The translations under genes and the position numbers were made by a program. A stretch of 64,000 nt of DNA from Actinomucor elegans (taxonomy: Eukaryota; Mucoromycota; Mucoromycetes; Mucorales; Mucoraceae), in NCBI GenBank assembly GCA_026027325.1, contig JAMSLZ010000005.1, positions 2,356,001 through 2,420,000 on the forward strand, read 5' to 3'. Shown here one piece after another: positions 1-12,573 of this stretch. The notes under the pieces were generated by a model. The model was not told the DNA's origin. It made no database searches and saw only the letters and a list, made by a program, of their open reading frames with translations. The number at the start of each line of letters is the position of its first letter. Positions within the stretch are counted from its first letter, which is position 1.

Positions 1-3000
1 TATGACAACAATATATCAAGCAGCTCTTGCTAAATTCCACTTATAAAAAAAGATACACGCTTGGTGAACAGCTTAGTAGACGTTGGCTTTTTTTTTTTGT
101 ATGTAGCTTTTAGCGCTGGTTGATCTAATATATGTGTAACAAATGCTCTTTGGATTTTTCTTTTTGTTTGAGCGAAAAGTATTTATTTGATTAATAAAGG
201 TTATTCAGGAGAGAATGTACATATCAATTTAAAGTTACTGAAGCGTTAGAGTATACCTCAAGTTTCATCAGATGTAAAGACTCATTCTGAACAGAGATCG
301 CTAATCGGATGTGACATTGAACCGAGATTGACCGAAGTAGCATGAGATTTTCGTTAATTAGGTGCGCCACCCTAATTCTCCAGGGCCGTAGTTTTTTTTT
401 GTTAAATTTTTCTAGTTCTGAAAAATAGTCATAAATTAAAGATGAAGGTTTACCAAGAGAATAAGAGAGAATATATGCTTTTGAAATGGTGATGAACTTT
501 ATAAGGTACTGAATTCTCTTTCAAATAATATAGGTTTTGTAAAAAACCAAGAGCGAAAAAAAAATATCATTTCCAAAGTTAGAAACGTTATTTCACCGGT
601 ATTGCAATGGTATTTTTCAATATAAAAGTACGAGTATCCAGACTAAACCCTAAAAAAAATGCATATTGTTTTCTTTATACTTTCCGATGATCAAAGCTCT
701 ATCAATATTTTGTAAAAAGTGGAGTCGATTTATTGATTTGAACGTCGTTTTTTTAGCGGAGCTGTGTTAATTTTCAGCCACCCAATGAAATTGATACTTG
801 GAACGTCACTGTGGCACTCATTGGCTTATTACGATTGAAAAATGATTTAGTAGCAACAGAATTGAGAACTCAATCCAATTTTTGGCGACAAAAAGTGTCA
901 ATGCACGAAAAGTTTATTAGCAAAATTTATATACAGCCTTATTTGGTATTGGAACATATAATCGTTATTCCTCATTTCCTTTAATTCATGGAGCTTCATT
1001 GATTAAAAAACTGGTTTTCAGTTTGTTGAAATAACAGATATGAGCCTTGCGTTTTTAATCACCGCATGTATCAGTTGTTGAAAATTGAAGTTACTTGCGA
1101 TCGAGTTTTTCATTATTTGTTTGGCTTAAAGGAAGAGCGTTTTCAGCTACAACTCCTTCGAATGCAGTACTTAAATTTGGATACTTAATTTATACATCAC
1201 CCTAAATGTTTTCCAATCGTCTCATTTTAATTAAAATACTATCATGTTGTTACTACGACGGGGATTCAATTATAATGTTGCCACATCGGCGATTCAATTG
1301 TTTTTGAAATAACAGATTTTCTTGATCATTTTCTTGATCATAGCATTTTAGTTTGCGTTTGTCCCTTGATTGAGTCTTTTCTCATTCTACATGGAGCAAT
1401 AAATAAATAAAAATAACAGCCGATCAGACACTCTGTGCAGTGTCCTGCGAAGAACTTAATAAGGGAAACGTAATCCTGTCGAGAAAACGAATGGAAAATA
1501 TCTAAAGGATTTTGAAGATTGATACGAAAACAATCCCAACAAACTTGTTTTGCTTCCTCTTAATACAACTTTACGCTAATCAACTCATTTACCACAAATA
1601 TGTTCAAGTGATAGTAATCCTTCGGTCCAAGTGTCGCAAGATATATTGGAAATACAGTCAGCAAACCATATAGATGAATCAAAATAGCAAAAGCAGAACT
1701 ATCAGTGCTATTTTATTATTGATTAATTGCTTTATCAGCTTTATAAACTCAGGTAGTTCACTTTTCGAATGAACTCTATTTACCCTACAATCCATTAAGC
1801 GAAACATATGCATCAACCGATTTAACTACAAAGGATATTTTTCGACAAACCACCATTCATACTAGCTATTTGGGCGATAGGTCATCCGTAGCGTTCAGTA
1901 GATGGTAATCAAGCAGAAAGTCAAACTCTTACAAGTCAAAAATCAAAGAAAGCTCTTGAGAGGTGATGATAGTGAGTCCTCAATCAGACTCAGGACTTTA
2001 TTACATTGAAAAAGGAACATTGAAGAATTGAATCACCGACATGATATGTTGTAAGAGATCGTATAGCTACCTTGACTATATCTAAATGTCTGCTCTCAGT
2101 GAAAGTGGGAGCATATTTCAGATAATTAACAAGAAAAATCTGTTTCTCTTCATAACTAATAAATTAATCAGTTTATGAGTATAGCCGATGAAACCAGACC
2201 CCAACTCGATCATTCAAGCCTACTTGATCTTTTTTAATAAAATGGTTCGTTACCAGGTATTATACTCCGTGTTCCCCTAGAGTTCTGAGTCTGCTAGACT
2301 TTCTATCTCGACATTATTCAGAAATAATAGCAGTATTTAAAAATATGGTCCACGATACAGTTGCGTCCTATTTTCTCTCTCAACAGATCTTGATCAAACG
2401 GTCGTATCAGATTTTTTGTACATGTTCCAAATCAACCACTAGCGCTAATAATACTTACCTTATCCAAATGCAATGAATGTATTATGTAATGATAATTGAT
2501 GACAAATTACATAGTGTTCATGCATACTAGATATGATCAACAGCTATAAACATTTAAACTAGAATGTGCGGTTGTTCAATCGGCTTTTTATCATTGCTGA
2601 AACGGAGAGGGGTAGTGAACTATTTGTTTAGAAAGTATTTGGAAATTTTTAAACAGCCATGAAAGTGCATTGAATGTATTTAGAGAAATCTATAAAGGAA
2701 ATGATCTGTACATCAAGTAGCACATAAATGCGATACTCCGCGCCACTACTATAACAGACATCCAGAGTATAGTAATTTATGTACTTTTTTTTTTACCGGG
2801 ATCTTTCTTCAATATCTTGCTTGTCATTGGTCCTGATTTAAAAATAATGATCTTCAAGAAAAAGATGATTCATAAAGCGCTTGTGTCATATTAAACGCAG
2901 TAAAGGTATTGCTTGTATTGAATTGAAAAGAGATTAATATTAGTTTGAATAAAAAAAAAAATGACATGATGTTATTCGTATATTCTGTCAAATTCGAATG

Positions 3001-3186
3001 CATGGAATTATGGTATTCCCTATTCCATATTTTTGAATAGTTATGTTTTCCAGTGAGCAGAATGATCGGATAAATAACGGCAAACGGGTTTAGTTTTAGC
3101 GAACGGAAATGATGTTTCTTATAAATATCATGTACTTTATTGATGTCAAGTCATAAAAGAATCGATAGCTTATTATCACAAAACAC
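1..3186. other. Gene-poor, AT-rich flank
   Basis: No reading frame with protein-like composition, no recognisable domain and no plausible chain of exons was found on either strand. The stretch is AT-rich with short homopolymer runs. One copy of the dispersed repeat described separately lies at about 268-345. The last few hundred bases are the upstream region of the first MFS transporter gene. Confidence 0.6.
268..345 (-). repeat. Copy of a short dispersed repeat family
   Basis: Read on the minus strand, this segment has the family landmarks in order: GGTTCAATGTCACATC, then GATTAGCGATC, then GTTCAGAATGAGTC. The same order and spacing recur at 8815-8885, 8980-9065, 15985-16070, 28770-28850, 28920-28990, 36540-36610, 62365-62435, 62525-62590 and 62740-62800. 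Boundaries are approximate because the copies are diverged. What kind of element it is remains unknown. Confidence 0.5.
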
Positions 3187-5188
3187 ATGAATCCTCAAAA
3201 ACCAGATACAGGTAAAATTGTAAATATTCGACTTTGAAGAAAAGTAGACGTTGATCCGAGTTTTTTGTTTGTTTGTTTGATCTGGTTTGATCTAGGGTCA
3301 AGTAGGGCCAGTGAGAGCGGTACACTTTCCTCTGGCAATCATATAAGCCCAGATATCGTTAAAATCGAATCATACCTAGCCGAAAACACCAATATCACAG
3401 CATATAACTATAAAAACGATCCTCATAATCCATTGGTACCGTATGAAGCTATTCAGTACCCTTTGAATGACAATATACTAACTACAATGTGCACACGCTT
3501 AATAGAATTGGCCAGCAAAGAAAAAATATCTATGCTTGCTTGCTGTATCACTGGATTCTTTCATCAGTAACTTTTCTTCTGCTATTTACGTGAGTATCAA
3601 ATATTTGGGAGAGGAAATAATGTACAGGGCTTTATTGACTCTCTAGTAGATGCCTGCTGTTCGTGATATTATGATCTATTTTGAAACCAATCTTACTGTA
3701 AGTCATTACGGAAAACTATTTTCTTTCGGCACAGATAATTGAATGAACAATTCTATAGACAATCAACGCAACTATTGCTCTCTACCTGGCAGTGACCGCT
3801 GTTGCTGTAAGTATGCAATATACTCCATAGAACACAAACTCGGAACATCCAGTTCTAATGAAATATGAATTACATACAGCCTCTTTTCTGGGCTCCTCTC
3901 AGTGAACGCATAGGTAGAAGATGGGTCTATATCATTTCACTTATTCTCTTTTGTGTTTGCACCATTGTTTGTGGCATTTCTACCAATATTGGGTTGTTCT
4001 TTACTTTTCGATTGCTTCAAGGCATCTTTGCTAGTGGTGGTCAAGCAGTGGGAGGTGGCACAATTTCTGATATATTTGAAACTCACGAACGTGGTAAGGT
4101 GATGGGACTCTTTATGCTTGGTACTATTCTAGGCCCTGCTATTGCCCCTGTCTGCGGTGGCTATATCAACCAGTACTTGAATTGGCGTTGGATCTTTTAC
4201 ATTAAAACTATCATGGGCGGTGTCTTTCTCATCCTGAGTTACTTTTTCATCCCTGAATCATTGTATGTACCTGAATCCCAACGCGCTGCTCCCCCTAGTA
4301 ACTATAAGGAACGCTTAGATCGGCTCAAATTTAATCCAGTGAGTGCCAAGAAGCAATTGTACGCTTACGTTTGTGTTCATTTTTTTTCTTTCTTTTTATA
4401 GTGGGATTGTTTAAAGCTGTTATTAAACTTAGAAACCGCTCTGGCTTGTATTCCCGCCAGTATCGTTTTCGGCTGGTTTTATTATCTGGTTACCATCTTA
4501 TCTCCTAGTTTCTTGGAGATTTATGGCTTCCCTACAGGCACAATTGGTCTATGTTTTCTAGCAAGTGGTGTGGGTAACATTTCAGGTACTATTTTTTCAG
4601 GGCTCATATCAGACAGACTCTACAAATACCTTACTGAGAAGAATGGTGGTGTGGCTATCAAAGAGTTCCGCCTAAGGCCTGTTTATTGTGCTATACCCTT
4701 TGTGATCGTAGGCAACTTGCTGTATGGATGGCTTCTCGATGCTCGTGTTCATTTTATGGGTCCACTCGTTGGATTCGGACTGGGTAATCTATTAAATCCT
4801 TAAAAGAAAAAAGTAATCGTGAACTAACTATTTGTACACAACTTACAGTTGCTTTTGGCCTTATGATAACGGTTGCTAGCACAAATACTTATTTAGTAGA
4901 GGCTAATCTTTCCAGGGCAGCTTCAGGTGAGCAAATTCCTGCTAAACGTATGCGCCTCTTAAGCTAATACGCTTTTATATAGCTGTCTCTCTTAATAACT
5001 TTACAAGAAACATGTGCGGTATGATTTTTTCATTAGTTGGCGTCCAGATCAGAGGAAGCCTTGGTGATGGTTGGTCCTATACTTTGGCTGCTTTGGTGTG
5101 CTTAGTTTCTTACGTAGTTTGTCTTCCTATCTTACAAAAGTACGGTGAAAGATGGAGAACAGAAAGAGAAGAGAAACTTCGCCAGTAA
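3187..5188 (+). CDS. MFS transporter, DHA1 drug/polyamine:H+ antiporter type (tandem copy 1)
   Basis: This is a major facilitator superfamily protein of the fungal DHA1 class, expected to export small molecules across the plasma or vacuolar membrane by proton exchange. Nine exons join in frame: 3187-3211, 3296-3435, 3506-3589, 3650-3697, 3759-3806, 3880-4338, 4402-4783, 4849-4926 and 4983-5188, giving 489 residues. The cytosolic N-terminus ends in a DPHNPLNWP element typical of the class. Motif A-like PLSERIGRRW follows TM2, RLLQGIFASGGQ is the TM4 region, and LGPAIAPVCGGY in TM5 is the antiporter motif C. About 12 membrane segments are visible. The start at 3187 was chosen because its short first exon splices in frame and the next exon has no ATG of its own. 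The neighbour at 5979 is a close paralogue. The substrate cannot be read from sequence. Confidence 0.92.
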
Positions 5189-5978
5189 TATTATTATCAC
5201 TATATGTATTTGTAGTAACCCATTAGACTTTTACTCATTATATCATTATATCATTATATATTATCAATGCCAAAGTTCTTATATTTTCGGTTGATCCCTT
5301 TTTCAGTTGATACATAATCACTTGTTTATAATCATATTACTCTACTAACACTTTATATAAATTCCCATATATCTACTGCACTCTTTTTAATAGAACACAT
5401 TTAATTTTTTATCTGTCAAATAGACATTTTCAATTGAATAAAGTCGACTCCATAACCCTCTATATGTGTTGGTTATGAATCATATTTATGATTGGCGGTA
5501 GTGAAGAAATATTATAATAATATCCAATCTCATGTAGTACCTGAATCTAGAGTTAGCTGAATAATCCAACAATATTAGCTGATCACACCATACTTTCTAG
5601 GATCTTATCCTTTTGAAAATGGAATACAAACTTCTGCTTATACCAGCCACAACATGCTACTATAAAAATAAAAAACAGAGAACGATGCGGATTATCACTT
5701 TTAGTTTTTGTAATTTGATTTACGTTATGATCTGTACTTGTATCAAATAATGGAACGGATAAATCGATGGCCGTCCGCAGCCATCAGCGCGGAGTGACGG
5801 AGAGTCAAGTTCAATCGTTTACTTAACATATAAATAAAAGGATGTTTTTTCGGATTCTTTGACTCTTTGATCTTATCACTCTGGTAATATGAGTAACATA
5901 ATTAAAAAGAGTAATTATTTTGCTATTTATTGTGATAAAGTAGTATACTAATCAATCCGCGTTTTAGATCCGTCTATA
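5189..5978. other. Spacer between the tandem MFS genes
   Basis: About 790 bp without a protein-like frame. It should hold the 3' UTR of the first transporter and the promoter of the second. The sequence just before 5979 ends in TTTTAG followed by an open frame of a few codons. This resembles the intron 1 acceptor of the first copy, so the second gene may have a short upstream exon here that I could not place. Confidence 0.5.
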
Positions 5979-7834
5979 ATGGGATCGAATCGAGAAAATG
6001 GCAGTTTAAGTGATGGCAGCGAGACTGTGTCAGTCAACTTTGGAGATAAAGACATTGAATCGTACAGAGAAGAAGCCATGGCATCAACCGCATACAATTA
6101 CAAGGATGATCCTGATAATCCAATGGTAAGCACTACCTCGTTTGCATTGGTCACTTACTTATACTGATCTAATTGTTAGAACTGGCCCAAAAGCAAAAAG
6201 CTCACTGGGTTAATCATTATTTCAGTGAATTCTTTTATGGGGTATTTTACATCCGCTGTCTATGTAAGTTGTATTCATTCTTGTACAACTAGGACTCATC
6301 ATAACCCCATTTGATTTGTTAGATGCCTGCCACTCATGACATTATGACTTATTTCAACACAAATCTCACAGTAAGAAACTACATGACTAAGCATATGAGA
6401 TCATTCTAACTCACGCTTTTGCATAATTTAGGTTGTAAATGCTACTATCGCATTGTTCCTATTGATGAATGCTATTGCTGTAAGTGATTGTATGCTTGTA
6501 ATACTCTTGTTAGCTTCTTCTAATCAATTATAATTATAGCCTCTCTTTTGGGCACCATTATCTGAACGCATCGGCAGAAGGTTAGTTTACTTGAAATATT
6601 TATATATGACATATAATAACCTTTTATTTAGATGGATTTATATCGTCTCTATGTTTTTGTATACTGTTTGTACTATTATCTGCGGCATTGCCACCAATCT
6701 AGGCTTGTTTTTCGCGTTTCGACTCATTCAAGGCATTTTTGCTTGTGCAGGTCAAGCTGTTGGTGGTGGAAGCGTTTCCGATATATTTGAGCCCCATGAG
6801 CGCGGAAAAGCGCTATCGGTTTACATCTTGGGTACTATTTTAGGCCCTGCCATTGCGCCATTGATCGGTGGTTATATTGCTCAATATCTTGGTTGGCGCT
6901 GGATCTTTTACATTAAAACCATTCTTGGTGGCATTCTAACTATTGTCAACTTCTTATTTCTCAAAGAGACACTCTATATCCCTAATTCCAAGAAGCCTGA
7001 ACCTCCTACCAACTTTAGAGAACGCCTTGAAAGACTAAAATTCAACCCTGTAAGATTTTTTTTTCTCATTAATTCAATACGCATCTAACCTTTTTTTTTT
7101 TTTCAATTCTATATAAAGTTTGGCAGTCTCGAGCTTTTGTTACAACCAGAAGTCGCAACTGTGTGCGTACCTACAAGTATTGCTTTTGGTTGGTTTTACT
7201 TTTTGGTTACTATTTTGCCATCTACCTACAGCAGTGTATATCAATTCTCTACTGGTACGATTGGTCTGTGTTACTTGGCAGGCGGCCTTGGCAACACATC
7301 AGGTTCAGTTTTTGCTGGTGCCATTTCTGATAGGTTATACATGAAGGCGACTGCCAAGAATGGAGGAGTTGAAGTCAAAGAGTTCCGTTTACGTCCAATT
7401 TACATTGGTGTTCCATTAATTTCTGCAGGCGCTATCATGTATGGATGGTTTCTCCAGTCCCATCTACATTGGATAGGCCCTTTAGTCGGGTATACGATGA
7501 GTAAGTCTCATATTATAAACTGAAGTTCAACTATTGTCTAATTCATATTTGCACAGCTACCTTTGGTATCATGTATACTATTACTGTGGCCAACACTTAT
7601 ATGGTAGATGCGAATCATACAAAAGCTGCATCTGTCGTATCTCTTGGAAACTTTACAAGAAACGTTTGTGGTATGATCTTCTCATTGACAGCTGTTCAAA
7701 TTAGAGGCTCTCTTGGAGATGGATGGGCCTACACATTATATGGTATAATGTGCCTAGTTGCTTATCTAATTTGCATTCCACTTGTCCAGAAACGAGGCAC
7801 TAACTGGAGAGAAAGTAGACGCCTTACAAACTAA
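5979..7834 (+). CDS. MFS transporter, DHA1 drug/polyamine:H+ antiporter type (tandem copy 2)
   Basis: Paralogue of the upstream transporter, with the same predicted role as a proton-coupled exporter. Exons 5979-6125, 6180-6263, 6323-6370, 6432-6479, 6540-6580, 6632-7049, 7119-7500 and 7557-7834 give 481 residues. Exons of 84, 48 and 48 nt are identical in length to those of copy 1, and the two large central exon blocks also match (459 and 382 nt), so the models support each other. Visible motifs are DPDNPMNWP, PLSERIGRRW, RLIQGIFACAGQ and LGPAIAPLIGGY. It differs from copy 1 by an extra intron inside GRR/W (6581-6631) and by lacking the last intron of copy 1. The intron ending at 7118 uses an AAG acceptor, chosen because it restores alignment with copy 1. 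A short upstream first exon is possible. Confidence 0.92.
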
Positions 7835-8569
7835 TACAACCCTATATAATACCATCCTATATCGTATTTTTATGTATATAAAACAATAAATTATTATGAT
7901 ACCTTCATTCTTAAATTTTTTGGTTGGATTGTCGCTATGGTAATAATGCACAATCTGTGCACCTATACCCAATTTATCAAATCAAATAATGCAGCCATAA
8001 AACGTGGGATTTGAGCCTCAAATCATGTTCCCATGGAATGGAATGGTTTAGGCTTGGAGGGTGAGAGTCCGGAGTAAATCATGAAAATGTGCGTCATTAT
8101 ATTGCTGATCTGATTTTGACGAAAATCTTAAACGGTTCTCGGTAAAAGATCAAAGGCAATTTCGGCCAAATCCCAACTAAAAAGGAAAGCGCAAACTGCC
8201 AAATATTGATATGCCGATTAGATTAACGATCCGACAAAACGTTACATTTGTCATCAAGGATTTAACTGAAACAATTCGCTTACAATGGCTACGAACAATA
8301 TATATGCAAGATGCTTGATGCTTGATGATTTACCGAGTTCAGATTTATGGTATGACTCAATTTTGGGATCGAGTCCTACATCTATAGTGTTATTAATCGT
8401 GAATCTGGTTGCTATTGAAGTAACAAAATATGTCCAAATACCAATAAAAAAACGACAAATGCTTTCTTTATATATGAACAGTTTGGCTCTATTTGGGCTG
8501 CAAAAAAAATATGGCGATTTTTGAGTTTTCTTACAATCAAACTTACTTGAGCCGCGGAAACAAGGTTTT

Positions 8570-8573
<4 letters not shown>

Positions 8574-8603
<30 letters not shown>
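8574..8603. repeat. Poly-T tract (30 T)
   Basis: An uninterrupted run of about 30 T. On the opposite strand this is poly-A, so it could be the tail scar of a retroposed element, but no adjacent element body or target-site duplication could be recognised. Confidence 0.9.
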
Positions 8604-8605
<2 letters not shown>

Positions 8606-8814
8606 TTCATCAAATCAAATAAAAAAAATACAACAAATTCTGTAGCTCATTTTGATCATAGAACACTAATCAAATGTGAGACTCGGCCGGAATTTGTCGA
8701 GTAAACTATATACCTATTGGTCTAGCTTGTATAATATATAAACTACATTGCTAATCGTATGTCAATAAAATACACTTGTTATTATTTACAGTTGAATAAA
8801 TGATCTAATAACAA

Positions 8815-8885
8815 AAGTAGTCCATTCTGAACAAAGTGTTGAATATCCACGATAGTTGATCGGATCAATTGTGAGAATTGTAGGC
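8815..8885 (-). repeat. Copy of a short dispersed repeat family
   Basis: On the minus strand the order is GATCCGATCAACTATCG, then a diverged middle, then TTGTTCAGAATGGACTAC. The right-hand end is clearly the family end; the middle is more diverged than in other copies. Confidence 0.4.
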
Positions 8886-8979
8886 CATTTAACCTAGACT
8901 ACATGAAATTAATGTAATTTACTTCCGTTCATTAATATGTAGCATATTTTCTGGGCTTTGGTTAAATAATAGTTACAGT

Positions 8980-9065
8980 AGATCTGGCAACTCATTCTAA
9001 AAATGTGCAAGTAATCTGATGCAGCATTTGGCCGAGACCTGTTGGGAGATCTGAAGTTAAAAATG
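8980..9065 (-). repeat. Copy of a short dispersed repeat family
   Basis: On the minus strand it starts AGATCTCCCAACAGG, continues with TGCATCAGATTACTTGCACA, and ends TTTAGAATGAGTTGCC. This copy shows both ends of the family: the AGATCTCCCA start and the GAATGAGTTGC end. Confidence 0.5.
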
Positions 9066-9529
9066 AACCAAAAATGAATAAAGTTCCAAAGATTTGCCTT
9101 TGAATAAATTTATAAAGCTCCACGATATTTTTAAACAGGGCTAAGTATAGCTTAGTGACGAGTTTTCCAAGTGATGAAAGTTCATAGCACGATGAAGTAT
9201 ATTTACACATATTTTAGTGTATTTTAATAATTAAAATAATAATAATACAAGTTGTGACTTTATTTCACGAAATTCAATGAATTGAAGGAAGTATAAATTA
9301 GTGTGTAGCTCGTTTTTATAGTCTTCGTCAGAACAGATTTTTTTGTAGGGGGGCGAGCTCCGTTTTTATTTAAGGTCCTTTAAGCGTCAGGTGCGAGAGG
9401 AAGAAAAGACTAGTATAATAAGATTCAAGTTAAGTTGATAAGTGAAATGAATGGAAAGGATTGGTAGTTACATAAGGAGAGTATATATTAATGGCCATGG
9501 GTCGAGTTAAGCGGCAATTCCAAGTCAAG

Positions 9530-9817
9530 CTACAGAAGAAGACGTGCTATTGATTTGAATACTTTTGAGACACGAAAAGGAATATCATCGACAATGAATC
9601 GCCAAAGCGCCTGCCAAACGCAATGGAGAGTGTACACTAAGATTTGATGTGAAACGAGTTTAGGAAATAGTGGGTGGGATTTTCGATGAACAGTTATGGA
9701 TGAGAGGTGTAATATTAAGTAGAACGAGGATAGAGTGATCCTGTTGGGCGGTGGGGGGTTAGAATACGGGTTTAATTGACCCTCAGGGAAAGCGGTGTTT
9801 AAATATCGATAAAGCAT
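9530..9817 (-). pseudogene. Remnant of a non-LTR retrotransposon C-terminal tail
   Basis: The open frame runs down to a stop at about 9530 on the minus strand. Its last 35 residues include LHCVWQALWRF and VDDIPFRVSKVF. This resembles the W-x-x-x-W-R-F and D-x-x-P-F tail that follows the zinc knuckle in mucoralean LINE polyproteins, as far as I can recall that family. The upstream part of the frame is low-quality, with no reverse transcriptase or zinc knuckle visible, so it is a 3' fragment at best. Base composition is more balanced than in the surroundings. It could instead be a chance frame. Confidence 0.3.
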
Positions 9818-12221
9818 CGCACCAATGAAATGTACGTTCCTGAATTTTAGTATAACTTGCCTAGTACTTGTATCGCTATGAATCTTAGTTGATTTGAAAT
9901 GACGAATTATGTTCTATATTTCTCTAGAATACCAATAAAAATTTCGCATATCTGCAAGTATATATATAAACTAATGATTTAAAATATTATATGCTTAAAA
10001 TGTGTTTCATTGAAAATCTATCTTGCAATGAAGGACAAGATCATCGCAGTTATGGTTGTCATGATATTTATTCAGAAAAATAAGACAAGTCGTTACCAAA
10101 TTATTGCAATTTTTGAGGAAAGAACATGCAAAATCAACTATAAAGGCCTCATGGATTGTATTCCAGCATTTAATATGAAACGCTTTGTGGTAATCGAAAG
10201 AGTATGCTACAAGACTCTTTTGATTAATAATTTAAATTGCAGGAAAGTAGTAGACAATTGCTTAAATATTAAATTGATAAAGGAGACTACGTATTAAACC
10301 ATATAATAATATTGCAGATTGTTGATGATATATATTGAACATGTAGTAACTAATATCGTAGTTTTAGAGATACACCGTAATAGAATCTTTTGCCATTAGA
10401 TGCATAGCCAAATTTCAAATAAACTTTGGTATGTTTTTCCATTCATCAATCTTATGTTTGATAAATTCCCGACAACCAATACAAATGGAGAAAGTCGAGT
10501 AGTAGTGGTGGTAGTACTTACATAAGTCTGTGCATATCTTTGGTGGTATAAATGTTATTTTAAAAGCATAGCTTGTAATGTAAATATGTTGATAGCCTTT
10601 TAACATATGAATTTATATTTTTGTATTTTATTTTATATAGATCGTTATCTATTACTGTAAAGCAAGAAAAGGCAATTTCAACCTCATTGAAAGAAACTAG
10701 TGCATGGCTTCAAAATGATTATAATATTGCACTTATACTACTCGATAAACAAGAAAATTATGTATTAATTCTGTCCAATTTGTAGATTGGATGGAAGATA
10801 TGAAGACTAAAAACATGATTATTGACAATTATCCTTGTCTTGTCACTGTCGGCCTATGTTGTTAAATGAAGCGATCCTATTCAATAACATATCAACCCCA
10901 ATATAATTTTGGAAATAATAACGTTAAATTAACGGTGCTGATTGTTAGATAATGGGTGTATCTCTATAGATTTGAAATAAAGATAATATAATTTTATGAA
11001 GCATAGTACCGTAATAAATGATACCGCCACGTTTCCCGCTTATTCCGTAATTTGAGTATCGCAAACTTGATTTCCCACTGTGGGAGTGAAAATTTAGCTT
11101 GGTTGGTGTACACAAAATACCTTGTTTTAATTTATCAGACTAAATAAATTGAGGATCACTCTTTGAAATATCAGTAAAGGCAAAAAGATGAAGAACTTTT
11201 CACCTCATATTACACAACAATCGAATAAAAAAGTATTAGAGAGTATAGTGGGTACAAAAAAAAAACCAGCTTGTACTACTTATATGCGTGTGCTTTTCAA
11301 ATAGTATCAATTTGACATTTATACCGAAGTTACACGTCAAAGCATTTCGTGGTTTTTTTTTGGAAGCGCAAACTGGTTTATGCAAACCTAATACTCCTCT
11401 ATCAGCAGAAACTAGCTTTTAAGGCTAGAAGGTCTTTGATTTACTACAATAAACCAAACCCATCTTAGTATAGATACTAATAAATAAGCTCGAAGGACAG
11501 AAAATTCCGGTCCTATAGATCTAACAAACATCTCGCGAAGACAGCTGATCCGTGTATCTTGTTTTTTTAAAAAAAGTGCATTCCATGTGTTCATAAGCTG
11601 AAGATGCAAACAGAAAGCTACTTTCACATCAGGTGACGTTCTACAGAGGAAAGAAGCCTTTCACTTTCTCATAAGTCTATACTAAATATCACCGACCATT
11701 ACTAGAATCATCAGGCCATGTTCCTTTGACCCAGGCACACTATTGACTGAAAACTGATCCTATTTACAAGATTTTGAATATTATATCCAGATATACAATG
11801 TCGCTTTATATAGTATATTTCCTTTGGAATGGAGTATAATAGCTTGGATGGGTTTAAAGGCAAGGGAAATTAAAGTGAAACAATCAATAGCCCATGATGA
11901 TTGAGTTTCAGGAAATTTCTTGCCTTTTGGAAGACTTCTCTCTTGATTTATAGGGTGAAACTATCGTTGTAAACGCGATAAATGCACCTTGACGCGTACT
12001 AAATAATTTATACTGTTGCTTTGCTCAAGATAATACGCCTATATTTGTATGTAGGAAAAAAGTCATACGACTGAAATACCAGGCAAACAGGTATCAATAT
12101 CCCCAGGCTTTTCTTTCAATAGTTAGCATGCCTTCCAATGAAAAGCCAGCTTTACGTCCCAATATAGAAGGTTTGCCTTTGCATAACTTCCCATCCATAT
12201 CACAAGACTCTTTAGGCGTAA

Positions 12222-12228
12222 TATAAAA
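12222..12228 (+). promoter_or_regulatory. TATA box of the 91-residue protein gene
   Basis: TATAAAA lies 70 bp before the start codon at 12298, a spacing also seen for other genes here (24178, 32137 and 62983). Confidence 0.6.
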
Positions 12229-12297
12229 CGCCATTCAAAATACTATATTTCGCTTCTTCTTTAAAAGACGAATATCTTCTTTTATATTACATACAAA

Positions 12298-12573
12298 ATG
12301 CCCATGGTCAAGAATCTTGAGAATGTTCATCAGCAATTGATGGATATTGCTAGAGAGTCCAATCGTCTCTCTCATACCAAGTATACTGCTGATGATGTTG
12401 AAAAATTGCAAAACAAGCTTCGTTCCATTGACTCTCAGTATAATGAAGGCGCCTTCTGTTGCGAAATGACCTCTGCTGAAGGTCGCTATGAAGAAGAAGG
12501 TCAAGCCCAAGTCGTTCATGAATTAGAAAAGATTCACAACACGCTTTATCACATGCTCTCTCGCATTGATTAA
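12298..12573 (+). CDS. Small helical protein of unknown function (91 aa)
   Basis: An intronless frame of 91 residues with clean coding composition and C-rich wobble positions, unlike the AT-driven short frames around it. It is preceded by a TATA box at 12222 and a pyrimidine-rich leader. The product is hydrophilic and almost entirely helix-forming. Heptad-like stretches (ENVHQQLMDIA, DDVEKLQNKLRSID, VVHELEKIHNTL) suggest a small coiled-coil or helical-bundle protein. There is no signal peptide or membrane segment, and one CC pair lies in the middle (GAFCCEM). I do not recognise the family and assign no function. It stands alone, with more than 1.4 kb of gene-poor DNA on either side. The codon quality suggests a well-expressed gene. 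Confidence 0.75.
   Translation: MPMVKNLENVHQQLMDIARESNRLSHTKYTADDVEKLQNKLRSIDSQYNEGAFCCEMTSAEGRYEEEGQAQVVHELEKIHNTLYHMLSRID

Larger units (their letters stand above)
7835..12221. other. Gene-poor region with transposon and repeat relics
   Basis: About 4.4 kb with no convincing gene. It holds a 30-base poly-T run, two copies of the dispersed repeat (8815-8885 and 8980-9065), and a minus-strand remnant resembling the C-terminal tail of a LINE polyprotein (9530-9817). Its 3' side has locally higher GC, including a G-rich patch near 9350. Short open frames at 8285-8524 and 10010-10297 have AT-driven composition and no recognisable domain, so I do not call them genes. Confidence 0.5.

Noticed and set aside
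3265..3295. Start of MFS copy 1 at 3265
   Set aside because: The codon there is TTG and the stretch lies in the first intron; the ATG at 3187 splices in frame.
10010..10297. 95-residue plus-strand frame
   Set aside because: K/I/N-rich composition expected from AT-rich non-coding DNA; no promoter or similarity.
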